Assembly: GCF_030681155.1 (NCBI RefSeq)
Contig: NZ_JAUXXE010000045.1
Coordinates: forward strand, 1 to 45,845
Direction of reading: 5' to 3'
Source: Phenylobacterium sp.
Lineage (GTDB): Bacteria > Pseudomonadota > Alphaproteobacteria > Caulobacterales > Caulobacteraceae
Length of the DNA stretch: 45,845 bases
Below the pieces are notes generated by a model. The model saw nothing but the letters and a program-made list of their open reading frames with translations. It was not told the DNA's origin and searched no databases. Below, piece after piece: positions 16,413-24,876 of the stretch (position 1 is its first letter; each line of letters starts with the position of its first letter). The translations under genes were made by a program, and so were the position numbers.

Positions 16413-17056
16413 AGCGTCACCGCCATACGGTATTCGCTCGGAAAACCGTGCTCCCGCGACAACTCGGGCGAGCGCGTCTCCGACAGGATACGCAGGCCAT
16501 TGGCTTGATAGAAGCCAACCGCAGAGTTGTCGGCCAGGACGTCCAGTTGAAGCTCGCGATAGCCCTCGGCCCTCGCCCGCCCAATGGCTGCATGCAGCAA
16601 TTGTCGGCCCGCGCCTTTGCCGCGATGACGCTCCGGCGTCGAAAGCGCATGCAGGTAATAGACGTCGTCAGGTACGTGGGCGTTCAAATAGCTCGCCTGC
16701 TCGGCGCGTTCGGCCAGACCCTCGAGTTCGGCGAACGTCACGACGCCCTGGGCGATCAAGTCGCCCGCGAGACCGACCAGGTTGTTTTTGAAGACGTAGA
16801 AGTTGGGCCCCGCAAAGCCCAGTTCCAGCCCCACCAGCTCATCCCCATCCGTCGCCAGGGTGGCCGCCGAGGCCGCGAACAACGTGTCGGGCTCCCTCCA
16901 TGACGCGGCGACAATCCGCGCCAACAGGCTTTGGTCACCGAACTGATAGCCGTAGCTGACCGGACCGGTGGCCCAGATCAGCTCCGCGATGAGCGGGGCG
17001 AAGCGCGCCGCCTGATCGGGGGTCGGCTGAGAGAGTTGAATCGACTTGGCTGTCAT
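16409..17056 (-). CDS. GNAT-family N-acetyltransferase
   Basis: The protein has 215 residues. The acetyl-CoA-binding motif A is in VYYLHALSTPERHRGKGAGRQLL, split here around R/Q-x-x-G-x-G/A (RGKGAG), followed by LDVLADNSAVGFYQANGL, the usual motif B region. The substrate is unknown. The ATG at 17056 is close to GGAGGGG. The stop overlaps the start of the oxidoreductase gene by 4 bases. It diverges from a TetR regulator whose probable operator lies 30-55 bp upstream of this start, so it is likely repressed until the TetR ligand is present. Confidence 0.85.
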   Translation of the reverse strand: MTAKSIQLSQPTPDQAARFAPLIAELIWATGPVSYGYQFGDQSLLARIVAASWREPDTLFAASAATLATDGDELVGLELGFAGPNFYVFKNNLVGLAGDLIAQGVVTFAELEGLAERAEQASYLNAHVPDDVYYLHALSTPERHRGKGAGRQLLHAAIGRARAEGYRELQLDVLADNSAVGFYQANGLRILSETRSPELSREHGFPSEYRMAVTL

Positions 17057-17084
17057 GGGCCCCTCCGCTAGAACCGTCGCTATA

Positions 17085-17111
17085 TTACGATCTGTAAGTT
17101 ACTATTCGTAA
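17085..17111. promoter_or_regulatory. Double palindromic operator, TTAC-N5-GTAA twice
   Basis: Two 13-bp palindromes, TTAC-N5-GTAA at 17085-17097 and 17099-17111, are separated by one base. Together they form a 27-bp block that is itself nearly symmetric about base 17098 (TTACGA at one end, TCGTAA at the other). The block lies between the divergent acetyltransferase and TetR genes. The size and position are those of a TetR-family operator; that this TetR binds it is inferred. Confidence 0.75.
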
Positions 17112-17165
17112 CATACGCAGCGCCGTTGGTCGGTCAAGCGCGTTGATGCGCCCGGGGTCAGAGGG

Positions 17166-17747
17166 ATGGTCGTGTCGGCCAAGCGGATGCCAAGAGAGCA
17201 GCGGCGGCTGCAATTACTGGAGACCGCCTCGGCTATTGTGCGGTCGCACGGCACCGACGCCCTGACCCTCGCCTATCTGGCTGAGCAGGCCGGGGTCACC
17301 AAACCCATCACCTACGAGCACTTCGGCACGCGGGCCGGTCTGCTGATCGCGCTCTATCGTCACTATGACGATCGACAGGTGCAGGCTGCGAAGCTCGCCC
17401 TGGAAGTGAGCGCCACGACGCTGGACGGCGCGGTCGCGATCCTCAGCGCGGCCTATGTCGATTGCGTGCTGTCGGCCGGTCCTGAATTTGGAGCCATCGC
17501 TGCGGCCCTGTCGGCGACAGAGGAAATGGACGAGTTCCGCCAGACACTGCGCGACGGATATGTCGAGCTCTACCGCCAGGCCCTGTCGAGGTTCGTCGAT
17601 CTGTCAGGCCCCGAGGCCCGCGCGGTGTTGCTTGGCGTGATCGGCGCGGCCGACGCCTTGTCCCAGGCGGCGGCCGCCGGCCGCCTGTCCCGGGCTGAAG
17701 CCACCGAGGGCCTGTCACGGATCATGACAGGCGCCCTTTCGGCCTAG
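17166..17747 (+). CDS. TetR/AcrR-family transcriptional regulator
   Basis: The protein has 193 residues. The N-terminal helix-turn-helix (about 13-59) reads LLETASAIVRSHG ... GVTKPITYEHFGTRAGLL, with the TetR-type recognition helix. The C-terminal helical domain, the ligand site, is not assignable to a ligand class. The ATG at 17166 sits directly after GAGGG (17161-17165), too close for good initiation. The GTG at 17172 has better spacing and may be the true start. It diverges from the acetyltransferase/oxidoreductase operon across the TTAC-N5-GTAA double operator and so probably represses both directions. It is convergent with an MFS gene and shares stop bases with it. Confidence 0.88.
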   Translation: MVVSAKRMPREQRRLQLLETASAIVRSHGTDALTLAYLAEQAGVTKPITYEHFGTRAGLLIALYRHYDDRQVQAAKLALEVSATTLDGAVAILSAAYVDCVLSAGPEFGAIAAALSATEEMDEFRQTLRDGYVELYRQALSRFVDLSGPEARAVLLGVIGAADALSQAAAAGRLSRAEATEGLSRIMTGALSA

Positions 17748-19138
17748 GCTGGCCGAGCGGTCAGCCGCCAGGCCGTCCAGACGCCCAGCATCGCCACCGG
17801 CAGGATCGAGATGAACACCCAAAGGCCCGCAGCCTTGGCGGTCGCCTCCGACAGGCCTTCCGAGAAGCCGACAAGGTTGGCGACCGCACCGGCCGCCGCC
17901 GCGCCGACGGCCGCGCCAGTCAGCCTGACCGTGGTCATGGCCGCCGCCCCAATGGCTCGCTCTTCCAGGGGCAGGGCCGCCAGGATGCGCTGGCTCATGA
18001 AGGCCCATGACAGGCCAAAGCCGCCGCCCAGGAACAGCCCCGCCACGATCACGCCCCCGACCGAACCCGAGGGGAAGACCAGGGCGCTGAACAGCACCCC
18101 CAAGGTCGCCACCACCGCGCCCAGACGGATCATCCGCACCGGCCATGCGCCGGTCAGGTGAGCGACAATCAGGCCAAGCACAGTCCAAGCCGCGGCCTCG
18201 CCCGCGATCACATAGCCGGCGGCCAGGGCGGAGAAGCCGGCCAAGGTCTGCAGGATCGCTGGACCATAGATGGAGAACCCCATCGAGGCCGTAGTGAGCA
18301 GGAACATGGTCGCCAATCCCGCCCCGGCTATGGTCTTCAGGCTGCCGGAGCCCTTGGGCAGCAACCGGACGCTGGAACGGCCGTCGACCCAGATCATGGC
18401 GGCCAACAGGGCGATCCCGAGCCCGATCAGCGCCGCCGAGCGTGCGAAGTCATGGGCCATGTCTGCCAGACCGATGGCCGAGACGCCGGCCGCGATCAGC
18501 GCCAGTTGGGGCCAGGCGACCCGGCTGTCGGCCTCGTTTTGGTCGCCGCGCGGCAACATGACGAATGCCGCCCAAGCCACGCCCAGGGCCTGGATTGCAA
18601 ACAGCCAGAACACCCCGCGCCAAGCACCAAGGTCCGCGAAGATCCCGCCGATCATCGGGCCGAGCAGACTGGCGACACCCCAGACGGCGGTGATCGCGGC
18701 ATAGACCCGGGGCAACAGGCGGTCGGGGAACAGCAGGCCGATGGCGACCGAGCAGAAGCCGACGACCCAGCCGCCGCCCATGCCTTGCAATAGCCGGCCG
18801 ACCAGGAAGCTCCAGATGTCGGGACCGGCGGCGCTGAGCGCGCAGCCCACCGCGTAGAGCAGGGCCGCGGCGGCGGTCGCCCGGCGCAGGCCAAAGCGAA
18901 GTGCAAGCAAGCCCGAGCTGGCGCCCGCCACCACCGAGCCCAGCAAGAACCCGGCCGTCGCCCAGCCGAAGTAGGCGTAGCCGCCTAGATCCGCGCCCAC
19001 GCTTGGCATGATGGTGGCGGTCACCAGGGAGTCGGCGGCGCTGATCCAGACGCCCAGGCAGATCAGGATAAACCGGGGCAGCCGGCCATCGGCCATGACG
19101 TCGCCCCAACTTCCGTCCGCCTTAGTCGTGACCGCCAT
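17744..19138 (-). CDS. MFS transporter, drug-efflux-like
   Basis: The protein has 464 residues with about 12-14 hydrophobic helices across the full length. The MFS loop 2-3 motif is recognisable (LALRFGLRRATAAAALLYAVG) and GRLLQGMGGGWVVGF matches the helix 4-5 region of proton antiporters of the DHA2-like kind. It is probably an exporter in the inner membrane; the substrate is unknown. The ATG at 19138 lies inside one of the two mirror-image TTTGACAAA elements. It diverges from a Cys-rich HTH regulator that likely controls it. Its stop codon shares a CTAG tetranucleotide with the stop of the convergent TetR gene. Confidence 0.88.
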   Translation of the reverse strand: MAVTTKADGSWGDVMADGRLPRFILICLGVWISAADSLVTATIMPSVGADLGGYAYFGWATAGFLLGSVVAGASSGLLALRFGLRRATAAAALLYAVGCALSAAGPDIWSFLVGRLLQGMGGGWVVGFCSVAIGLLFPDRLLPRVYAAITAVWGVASLLGPMIGGIFADLGAWRGVFWLFAIQALGVAWAAFVMLPRGDQNEADSRVAWPQLALIAAGVSAIGLADMAHDFARSAALIGLGIALLAAMIWVDGRSSVRLLPKGSGSLKTIAGAGLATMFLLTTASMGFSIYGPAILQTLAGFSALAAGYVIAGEAAAWTVLGLIVAHLTGAWPVRMIRLGAVVATLGVLFSALVFPSGSVGGVIVAGLFLGGGFGLSWAFMSQRILAALPLEERAIGAAAMTTVRLTGAAVGAAAAGAVANLVGFSEGLSEATAKAAGLWVFISILPVAMLGVWTAWRLTARPA

Positions 19139-19147
19139 TTGACAAAC
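19137..19147. promoter_or_regulatory. Mirror element 1 (ATTTGACAAAC) at the MFS start
   Basis: This 11-bp sequence recurs, exactly inverted, at 19201-19211 in the same divergent intergenic region. It overlaps the MFS start codon. It could be an operator half of the neighbouring regulator, or it could contain a TTGACA -35 box for the rightward promoter. Confidence 0.5.
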
Positions 19148-19200
19148 TCCCGATTTGCATATTTCGAGCTAGACCCTGCCCGTCGATTTTGCAATCATTC

Positions 19201-19211
19201 GTTTGTCAAAT
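19201..19211. promoter_or_regulatory. Mirror element 2 (GTTTGTCAAAT) at the regulator start
   Basis: This is the exact reverse complement of the element at 19137-19147, with 64 bp between their first bases. It overlaps the start codon of the rightward regulator gene and also reads TTGACA on the minus strand, correctly placed for a leftward promoter. Confidence 0.5.
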
Positions 19212-19827
19212 GCGCAGCCCATCAGACCAGATCCTCCTGCTCCTGAAGAGTAAGGGCCCGTTTCAGACGAAGGGACTGGCCGAGGCTCTTGGTGTCTCCC
19301 GTCAGGCCGCACGCCTGCAAATGGAAAAGCTCGCCGATGAGGGGCTGGTCGAGCACGTCACTGAGCGGATGGGCGTCGGACGGCCGCGCCGGTCCTGGTC
19401 GCTGAGCCAAAAAGGGCATGAGCGTTTTCCCGACACCCATGCTCAGATGACCGTCGAGCTGATCGAAGGCGTCCGCGCCGAGTTCGGCGAGGCGGGTATG
19501 GACCGACTGATCAAGCGCCGCGAGCAAGCCATTGAGATCGGCTATCGCAACGCAATGGCCGGCGCGACGACCCTCGAACAACGACTGGAACGCCTGGCGC
19601 AGATCCGCGCCGCCGAAGGCTACATGGCCGAATGGAGCCACGGCGAAGACGGCGCCTACCTGCTGATCGAGAACCACTGTCCGATCTGCGCCGCCGCCGC
19701 GGCCTGTCAGGGGTTTTGCCGATCTGAGCTGGCCCTTTTCCAGACCGTGCTAGCCCCGGCCCAGGTGAAGCGGGTCGAGTACATCCTCGCCGACGCCAGG
19801 CGCTGCGCCTATCTGGTGACGCCCTAG
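19210..19827 (+). CDS. HTH regulator with conserved cysteine cluster (COG2345/SufR-like)
   Basis: The protein has 205 residues. A winged helix-turn-helix occupies about 5-65 (LKSKGPFQTKGLAEALGVSRQAARLQMEKL, then the wing GRPRRSWSL). A helical linker follows, then a C-terminal cysteine cluster: C157-P-I-C160, C166, C170 and a further C199. The family is related to SufR-like repressors, in which cysteines near the C-terminus hold an Fe-S cluster; whether this one binds a cluster is inferred. The ATG at 19210 is chosen over a TTG at 19189. It diverges from the MFS exporter, the usual arrangement of a regulator and its target. Confidence 0.75.
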   Translation: MRSPSDQILLLLKSKGPFQTKGLAEALGVSRQAARLQMEKLADEGLVEHVTERMGVGRPRRSWSLSQKGHERFPDTHAQMTVELIEGVRAEFGEAGMDRLIKRREQAIEIGYRNAMAGATTLEQRLERLAQIRAAEGYMAEWSHGEDGAYLLIENHCPICAAAAACQGFCRSELALFQTVLAPAQVKRVEYILADARRCAYLVTP

Positions 19828-19890
19828 CCCCGCGCGGAAAAGCAACCTGGACGGCTTGATTGTAATGCCCACAAACTAGGCAGGCTGGAA
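19828..19890. other. Gap before the short ORF upstream of ptsP
   Basis: This is part of the 194-bp interval between the COG2345 gene and ptsP. Apart from the short ORF beginning at 19891, I see no hairpin, repeat or clear promoter in it. Confidence 0.4.
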
Positions 19891-20022
19891 ATGGCGCTCT
19901 TCTTCCAGACCAGCGGACGCCACGTGGTGAAGCTCACAAAATCGCGGGGCTGGCTTTTCGTCTCCGTTCCGACGTCCAAAGCTGCTAGGAGGCGAAAAAG
20001 GACAGGGAGAACAGCCAACTGA
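19891..20022 (+). CDS. Possible 43-residue basic peptide overlapping the ptsP start
   Basis: The frame opens with ATG at 19891 and encodes MALFFQTSGRHVV at its N-terminus, then a strongly basic C-terminal half (TSKAARRRKRTGR). Its stop codon TGA (20020-20022) overlaps the ptsP start as TGATG, so if translated it would be coupled to ptsP. The ribosome binding site is weak (no good GGAG at the usual distance), so a chance frame is quite possible. Confidence 0.3.
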   Translation: MALFFQTSGRHVVKLTKSRGWLFVSVPTSKAARRRKRTGRTAN

Positions 20023-22280
20023 TGGCCATGCCCAGCGTCGCTATTCGAGGACAACGCAGCCTGCTTCGGCAGATTCGCGAGGCGCTTGCTTCCGGCGGGC
20101 CCGCGCAAACGCGGCTGGACACTGTCGTGCGGATCATCGCCCGCTCGATGGTCGCCGAGGTCTGCTCCCTCTATATGCGACGCGAGCGCGGCGACATGGA
20201 GTTGTTCGCCACCGAGGGCCTGGATCCCGGCGCCGTCCACGTGACCCGCATGAAGCCGGGCGAAGGCCTGGTCGGCGAGATCATGCGCCTGGGCCGGCCA
20301 CTGAACCTGTCCGACGCCCCGAACCACCCGGCCTTTTCCTACCGCCCGGAAACCGGCGAAGATCCGTTCCACGCCTTCATGGGCGTGCCGCTGCTGCGCG
20401 GCGGCCGGGCCATTGGCGTGCTGGTCGTCCAGAACCGCACCGAGCGGGGCTATACGGACGACGAGGTCGAAGACCTGCAGATCGTCGCCATGGTGCTGGC
20501 CGAGATGGTCGCCGGCAGCGAGCTGGAAGGCGAACTGAAGGGCGTCGAGATCGCGCCCCACCGCCCCGAACGGCTGATCGGCTCCAAGTTCGCTGACGGT
20601 CTGGCTCTTGGCGTTGCAGTCCTGCACGAACCTCCGGTCGCCCCCTCGCAACTGCTCGCCGAGGACGTGGTCGCCGAGGAAGAGAAGCTGAAGACCGCGA
20701 TCGCCGGCCTTCAGGCCCAGATCGACACCATGCTGGAAGGCCAGCACGGCCTGGTCGAAGCATCCTACGAGGTGCTCGAAACCTACCGTATGTTCGCCCA
20801 CGACCGGGGCTGGAACCGCTCGCTGGAAGACGCCGTGCGCAATGGTCTCACCGCAGAGGCGGCGGTCGAGCGCGTGCGATCCGAACACCGCGCGCGGCTG
20901 GGCCAGGCGCGCGACCCCTATCTGCGTGAACGGCTGCACGACTTCGAGGATCTGGCCGACCGGTTGCTGCGCCACCTGTCGGGCGACGGCCATGCGCCCC
21001 GCGAGTTGCCGCAGGACGCTATCCTCATCGCCCGCAACCTCGGCCCCGCCGACCTGCTGGAATATGATCGCACCAAGCTGCGCGGACTGTTGCTTGAGGA
21101 AGGCTCCTCGGCCAGCCATGCCGCGATTGTGGCCCGCGCCCTCGACATCCCTTGCGTAGGGCGGCTGACCGGCCTGCGTGACAGGGTGTCGGAAGGCGAT
21201 CCGGTCATCGTCGACGCCGAAACCGGCGAGGCCTATCTGCGGCCGCGCCCCGACGTGGTGAAGGCCCTTCAGGCGCGGTTGGAAGTCCGCCTCCAACGCC
21301 GCGCCGAGTTCGCCAAGCTGCGCGATACGCCCGCCTTCACGCGCGACGGCGCCAAGATCACACTGCTCATGAACGCGGGCCTCGACGTCGACCTGGACAT
21401 CCTGGAGGAGACCGGCGCCGAGGGCATCGGCCTGTTCCGTACCGAGTTCCAGTTCATGGTCGCCGAGGAGATGCCGCGCTTCAACGCCCAGGCCGCGCTC
21501 TACGGCCGGGTCATGGACGCCGCCGGCGACCGCGCCGTAACCTTCCGCACCCTCGATCTCGGCGGCGACAAGGTGCTTCCCTACATGGAGGCCGAGCGCG
21601 AAGAGAACCCGGCCCTTGGATGGCGCGCCATCCGCATGGGATTGGATCGCCCGGCCCTGCTGCGCCTGCAATTGCGCGCCCTGATCGCCGCCGCTCGAGG
21701 CCGGCCACTGCGCATCATGTTCCCGCTGGTGGCCAGCGTGGACGAGTTCCGCGCCGCCCGCGCCCTGGTCGATCACGAGGTCGCCTGGGCCCAGCGCCGC
21801 GGCCGCCCGGCCCCTTCGCGCCTGGATGTCGGTGCGATGATCGAGGCGCCCTCGCTGATTTGGCACCTGGACGCCCTGCTGCCGATGACCGACTTCGTCA
21901 GCGTCGGCACCAACGACCTGATGCAGTATCTGTTCGCCGCCGACCGGGGAAACCCACGTGTGGCCGACCGCTACGACTTCCTGTCGCCTCCGGCCCTGCG
22001 GGCGCTGGAGACCATCCAGAAGGCCTGCGAGGAAACCGGCACGCCGGTCTCAGTCTGCGGCGAGATGGCCGGCCGGCCGCTCGAAGCGTTCGTGCTGGTG
22101 GCGCTGGGCTTCGACCGGCTGTCCATGCCGCCGGCGGGTATCGGCCCGGTCAAGCAGATGGTGCTGTCCTGCGATCGGGAAGCCGCGCGGCGCGGCGTGC
22201 AAACCCTGATCCGGGGGTCAGCGGGGACTATTCGCAACGAGATCGAGACCCTCGCGCGTAAATTGTATTTGGCCATCTAG
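20022..22280 (+). CDS. ptsP: PTS-Ntr enzyme I, PtsP
   Basis: The protein has 752 residues. It is enzyme I of the nitrogen phosphotransferase system: it autophosphorylates from PEP and passes phosphate to NPr and then EIIA-Ntr, a signalling chain for nitrogen and stringent responses. Domains in order are GAF (about 20-165), the N-terminal HPr-binding region (about 175-320), the phosphohistidine domain with H366 (EGSSASHAAIVA), and the PEP-binding barrel (about 420-740) with FRTEFQF, LDLGGDK and the active C679 (VCGEMAGRP). All catalytic residues are present. The ATG at 20022 is 12 bp after GGGAG (20005-20009). It follows lysC and an inserted block. Confidence 0.95.
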   Translation: MAMPSVAIRGQRSLLRQIREALASGGPAQTRLDTVVRIIARSMVAEVCSLYMRRERGDMELFATEGLDPGAVHVTRMKPGEGLVGEIMRLGRPLNLSDAPNHPAFSYRPETGEDPFHAFMGVPLLRGGRAIGVLVVQNRTERGYTDDEVEDLQIVAMVLAEMVAGSELEGELKGVEIAPHRPERLIGSKFADGLALGVAVLHEPPVAPSQLLAEDVVAEEEKLKTAIAGLQAQIDTMLEGQHGLVEASYEVLETYRMFAHDRGWNRSLEDAVRNGLTAEAAVERVRSEHRARLGQARDPYLRERLHDFEDLADRLLRHLSGDGHAPRELPQDAILIARNLGPADLLEYDRTKLRGLLLEEGSSASHAAIVARALDIPCVGRLTGLRDRVSEGDPVIVDAETGEAYLRPRPDVVKALQARLEVRLQRRAEFAKLRDTPAFTRDGAKITLLMNAGLDVDLDILEETGAEGIGLFRTEFQFMVAEEMPRFNAQAALYGRVMDAAGDRAVTFRTLDLGGDKVLPYMEAEREENPALGWRAIRMGLDRPALLRLQLRALIAAARGRPLRIMFPLVASVDEFRAARALVDHEVAWAQRRGRPAPSRLDVGAMIEAPSLIWHLDALLPMTDFVSVGTNDLMQYLFAADRGNPRVADRYDFLSPPALRALETIQKACEETGTPVSVCGEMAGRPLEAFVLVALGFDRLSMPPAGIGPVKQMVLSCDREAARRGVQTLIRGSAGTIRNEIETLARKLYLAI

Positions 22281-22447
22281 AATTCGCGACGCGAAAGTTA
22301 GCGAACACCGGTCCGCGTCTGAATAGCGCATTGAATCCCAATGCCTACGATGATACCCACAACGTAATATTAGGGTTTAGACAGTAATGTCGACGGCGCG
22401 TAATTTCGCCTTAAAATCGCAACTCTAGCAAGGGGCGCTAGGTAGCC

Positions 22448-23452
22448 ATGCCGCTCGATACTGGCGGGGTTACAGGTCTGCATTTACAGATGGACGGTGA
22501 TCGCGACGCGAACCGTCACGAGTCCTTGACGCCTACCTTGGACACTGGCCCCGATGTTGGCGCGGCTCTGAAAGCCGCCCGCGAATTCCGCGGCCTGAAC
22601 CTGCAAGATCTCGCCGACACCACGCGAATCCGTCGTAGCTACCTCGCCGCGATCGAGGAAATGCGACTCGACGAGCTGCCCTCACGCCCGTTCACGGTCG
22701 GCTATGTGCGCGCCTACGCCAACGCGTTGGGCCTGGACGGTGAAGCCGCCGTCGATCGTTTCCGCCGCGAAGAGCCGCTCACCGACAACGCCCTGCGCGC
22801 GCCGATCGGGGTGAGCGAGACCAAGGACCCACGCCTGACGTTGATCGTCGGCGCCGGCATGCTGGTGCTCGCCGCCATCATTCTTTGGAACATCGCCCAG
22901 CGCGCAATGAGCCAGGACGCCCCGCCGCCGCATCGGGCGCCGGAATCAGCCATGGCGGGCGCCAAGCTGGGCGCCGCCGCAGGGCCGGTGTCGCTCGGCG
23001 CGCCGCTGCCTGCCCCGGTCGAGTCGACCACCCCGATCCCCTATGAAACGCCGGGCCTGGCCGAGGCGACCGCCGCGGGCGGTTCGTCCGACGCGGTGAT
23101 CGCCGCACGCAAGGCGTCCGCCGCCAACCCGACCGCCCCGGAAGCCGCAATTCCCGCTCGCCCCTTGCCGCCCACCTTCACGCCTAAGGGCGCGGTCTAT
23201 GGCGCTCAGCCGGGAACCTCCACCGTGACGGTCCAGGCCCTGAAGGGAGCTTCGCTTATCGTGCGCGGCGGCGGCGGCGTGGTCTATTTCGCCCGGCAGC
23301 TCGCGGCCGGCGAGGCCTACCGGGTGCCGAACCTGGCCGGCCTGACCATCGACACCACCGACGCGACCGCATTCCAGGTGTTTGTCGACGGCCAATCCAA
23401 GGGCCTGCTGCCCTCGCCCACTATCTCGCCCTCGAAACTGACGGGCGGCTAG
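22448..23452 (+). CDS. RodZ-like membrane protein (HTH_25, TM, DUF4115)
   Basis: The protein has 334 residues. It has a cytoplasmic helix-turn-helix of the RodZ/HTH_25 type (about 34-100, GAALKAAREFRGLNLQDLA ... RPFTVGYVRAYA), a single membrane helix (about 130-149), a long Ala/Pro-rich periplasmic linker, and a beta-rich DUF4115 domain at the C-terminus (VTVQALKGASLIV ... VFVDGQSKGL). RodZ links MreB filaments to the cell-wall synthesis machinery; in alphaproteobacteria such genes often sit next to ptsP and ispG, as here. The ATG at 22448 has AAGGGG at 22430-22435, somewhat far away. The 167 bp upstream is A+T-richer and may hold its promoter. Confidence 0.82.
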   Translation: MPLDTGGVTGLHLQMDGDRDANRHESLTPTLDTGPDVGAALKAAREFRGLNLQDLADTTRIRRSYLAAIEEMRLDELPSRPFTVGYVRAYANALGLDGEAAVDRFRREEPLTDNALRAPIGVSETKDPRLTLIVGAGMLVLAAIILWNIAQRAMSQDAPPPHRAPESAMAGAKLGAAAGPVSLGAPLPAPVESTTPIPYETPGLAEATAAGGSSDAVIAARKASAANPTAPEAAIPARPLPPTFTPKGAVYGAQPGTSTVTVQALKGASLIVRGGGGVVYFARQLAAGEAYRVPNLAGLTIDTTDATAFQVFVDGQSKGLLPSPTISPSKLTGG

Positions 23453-23656
23453 CGACCGTATCGGGCGCCCCTCCGCAGACCCAATTCAGCGCCTGATCGG
23501 GCCTCTGCGCGCGCGATGTGCATCAGTTCGTCGCGCAACGGACATTCCCTATAGGTAACAAGGGTGGTTCGCGAAGCGGCCGTCATCGTGATATTCGCAC
23601 GGTCGCCGCGTCTCGGCGGTCATGCGAAAGCTTGTTCAGCGTTAGGAATGTCACAG

Positions 23657-24862
<1,206 letters not shown>

Positions 24863-24876
24863 TTGATCTGAGACAC

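Noticed and set aside
15396..16508. A 370-codon plus-strand frame
   Set aside because: It overlaps the leftward oxidoreductase and acetyltransferase genes, which have clear motifs and a GTGA overlap. Its product is unstructured and basic.
19824..21866. A 680-codon open frame on the minus strand
   Set aside because: It lies antisense to the well-supported ptsP gene and has no family resemblance. In high-GC DNA such long antisense frames arise from codon bias.
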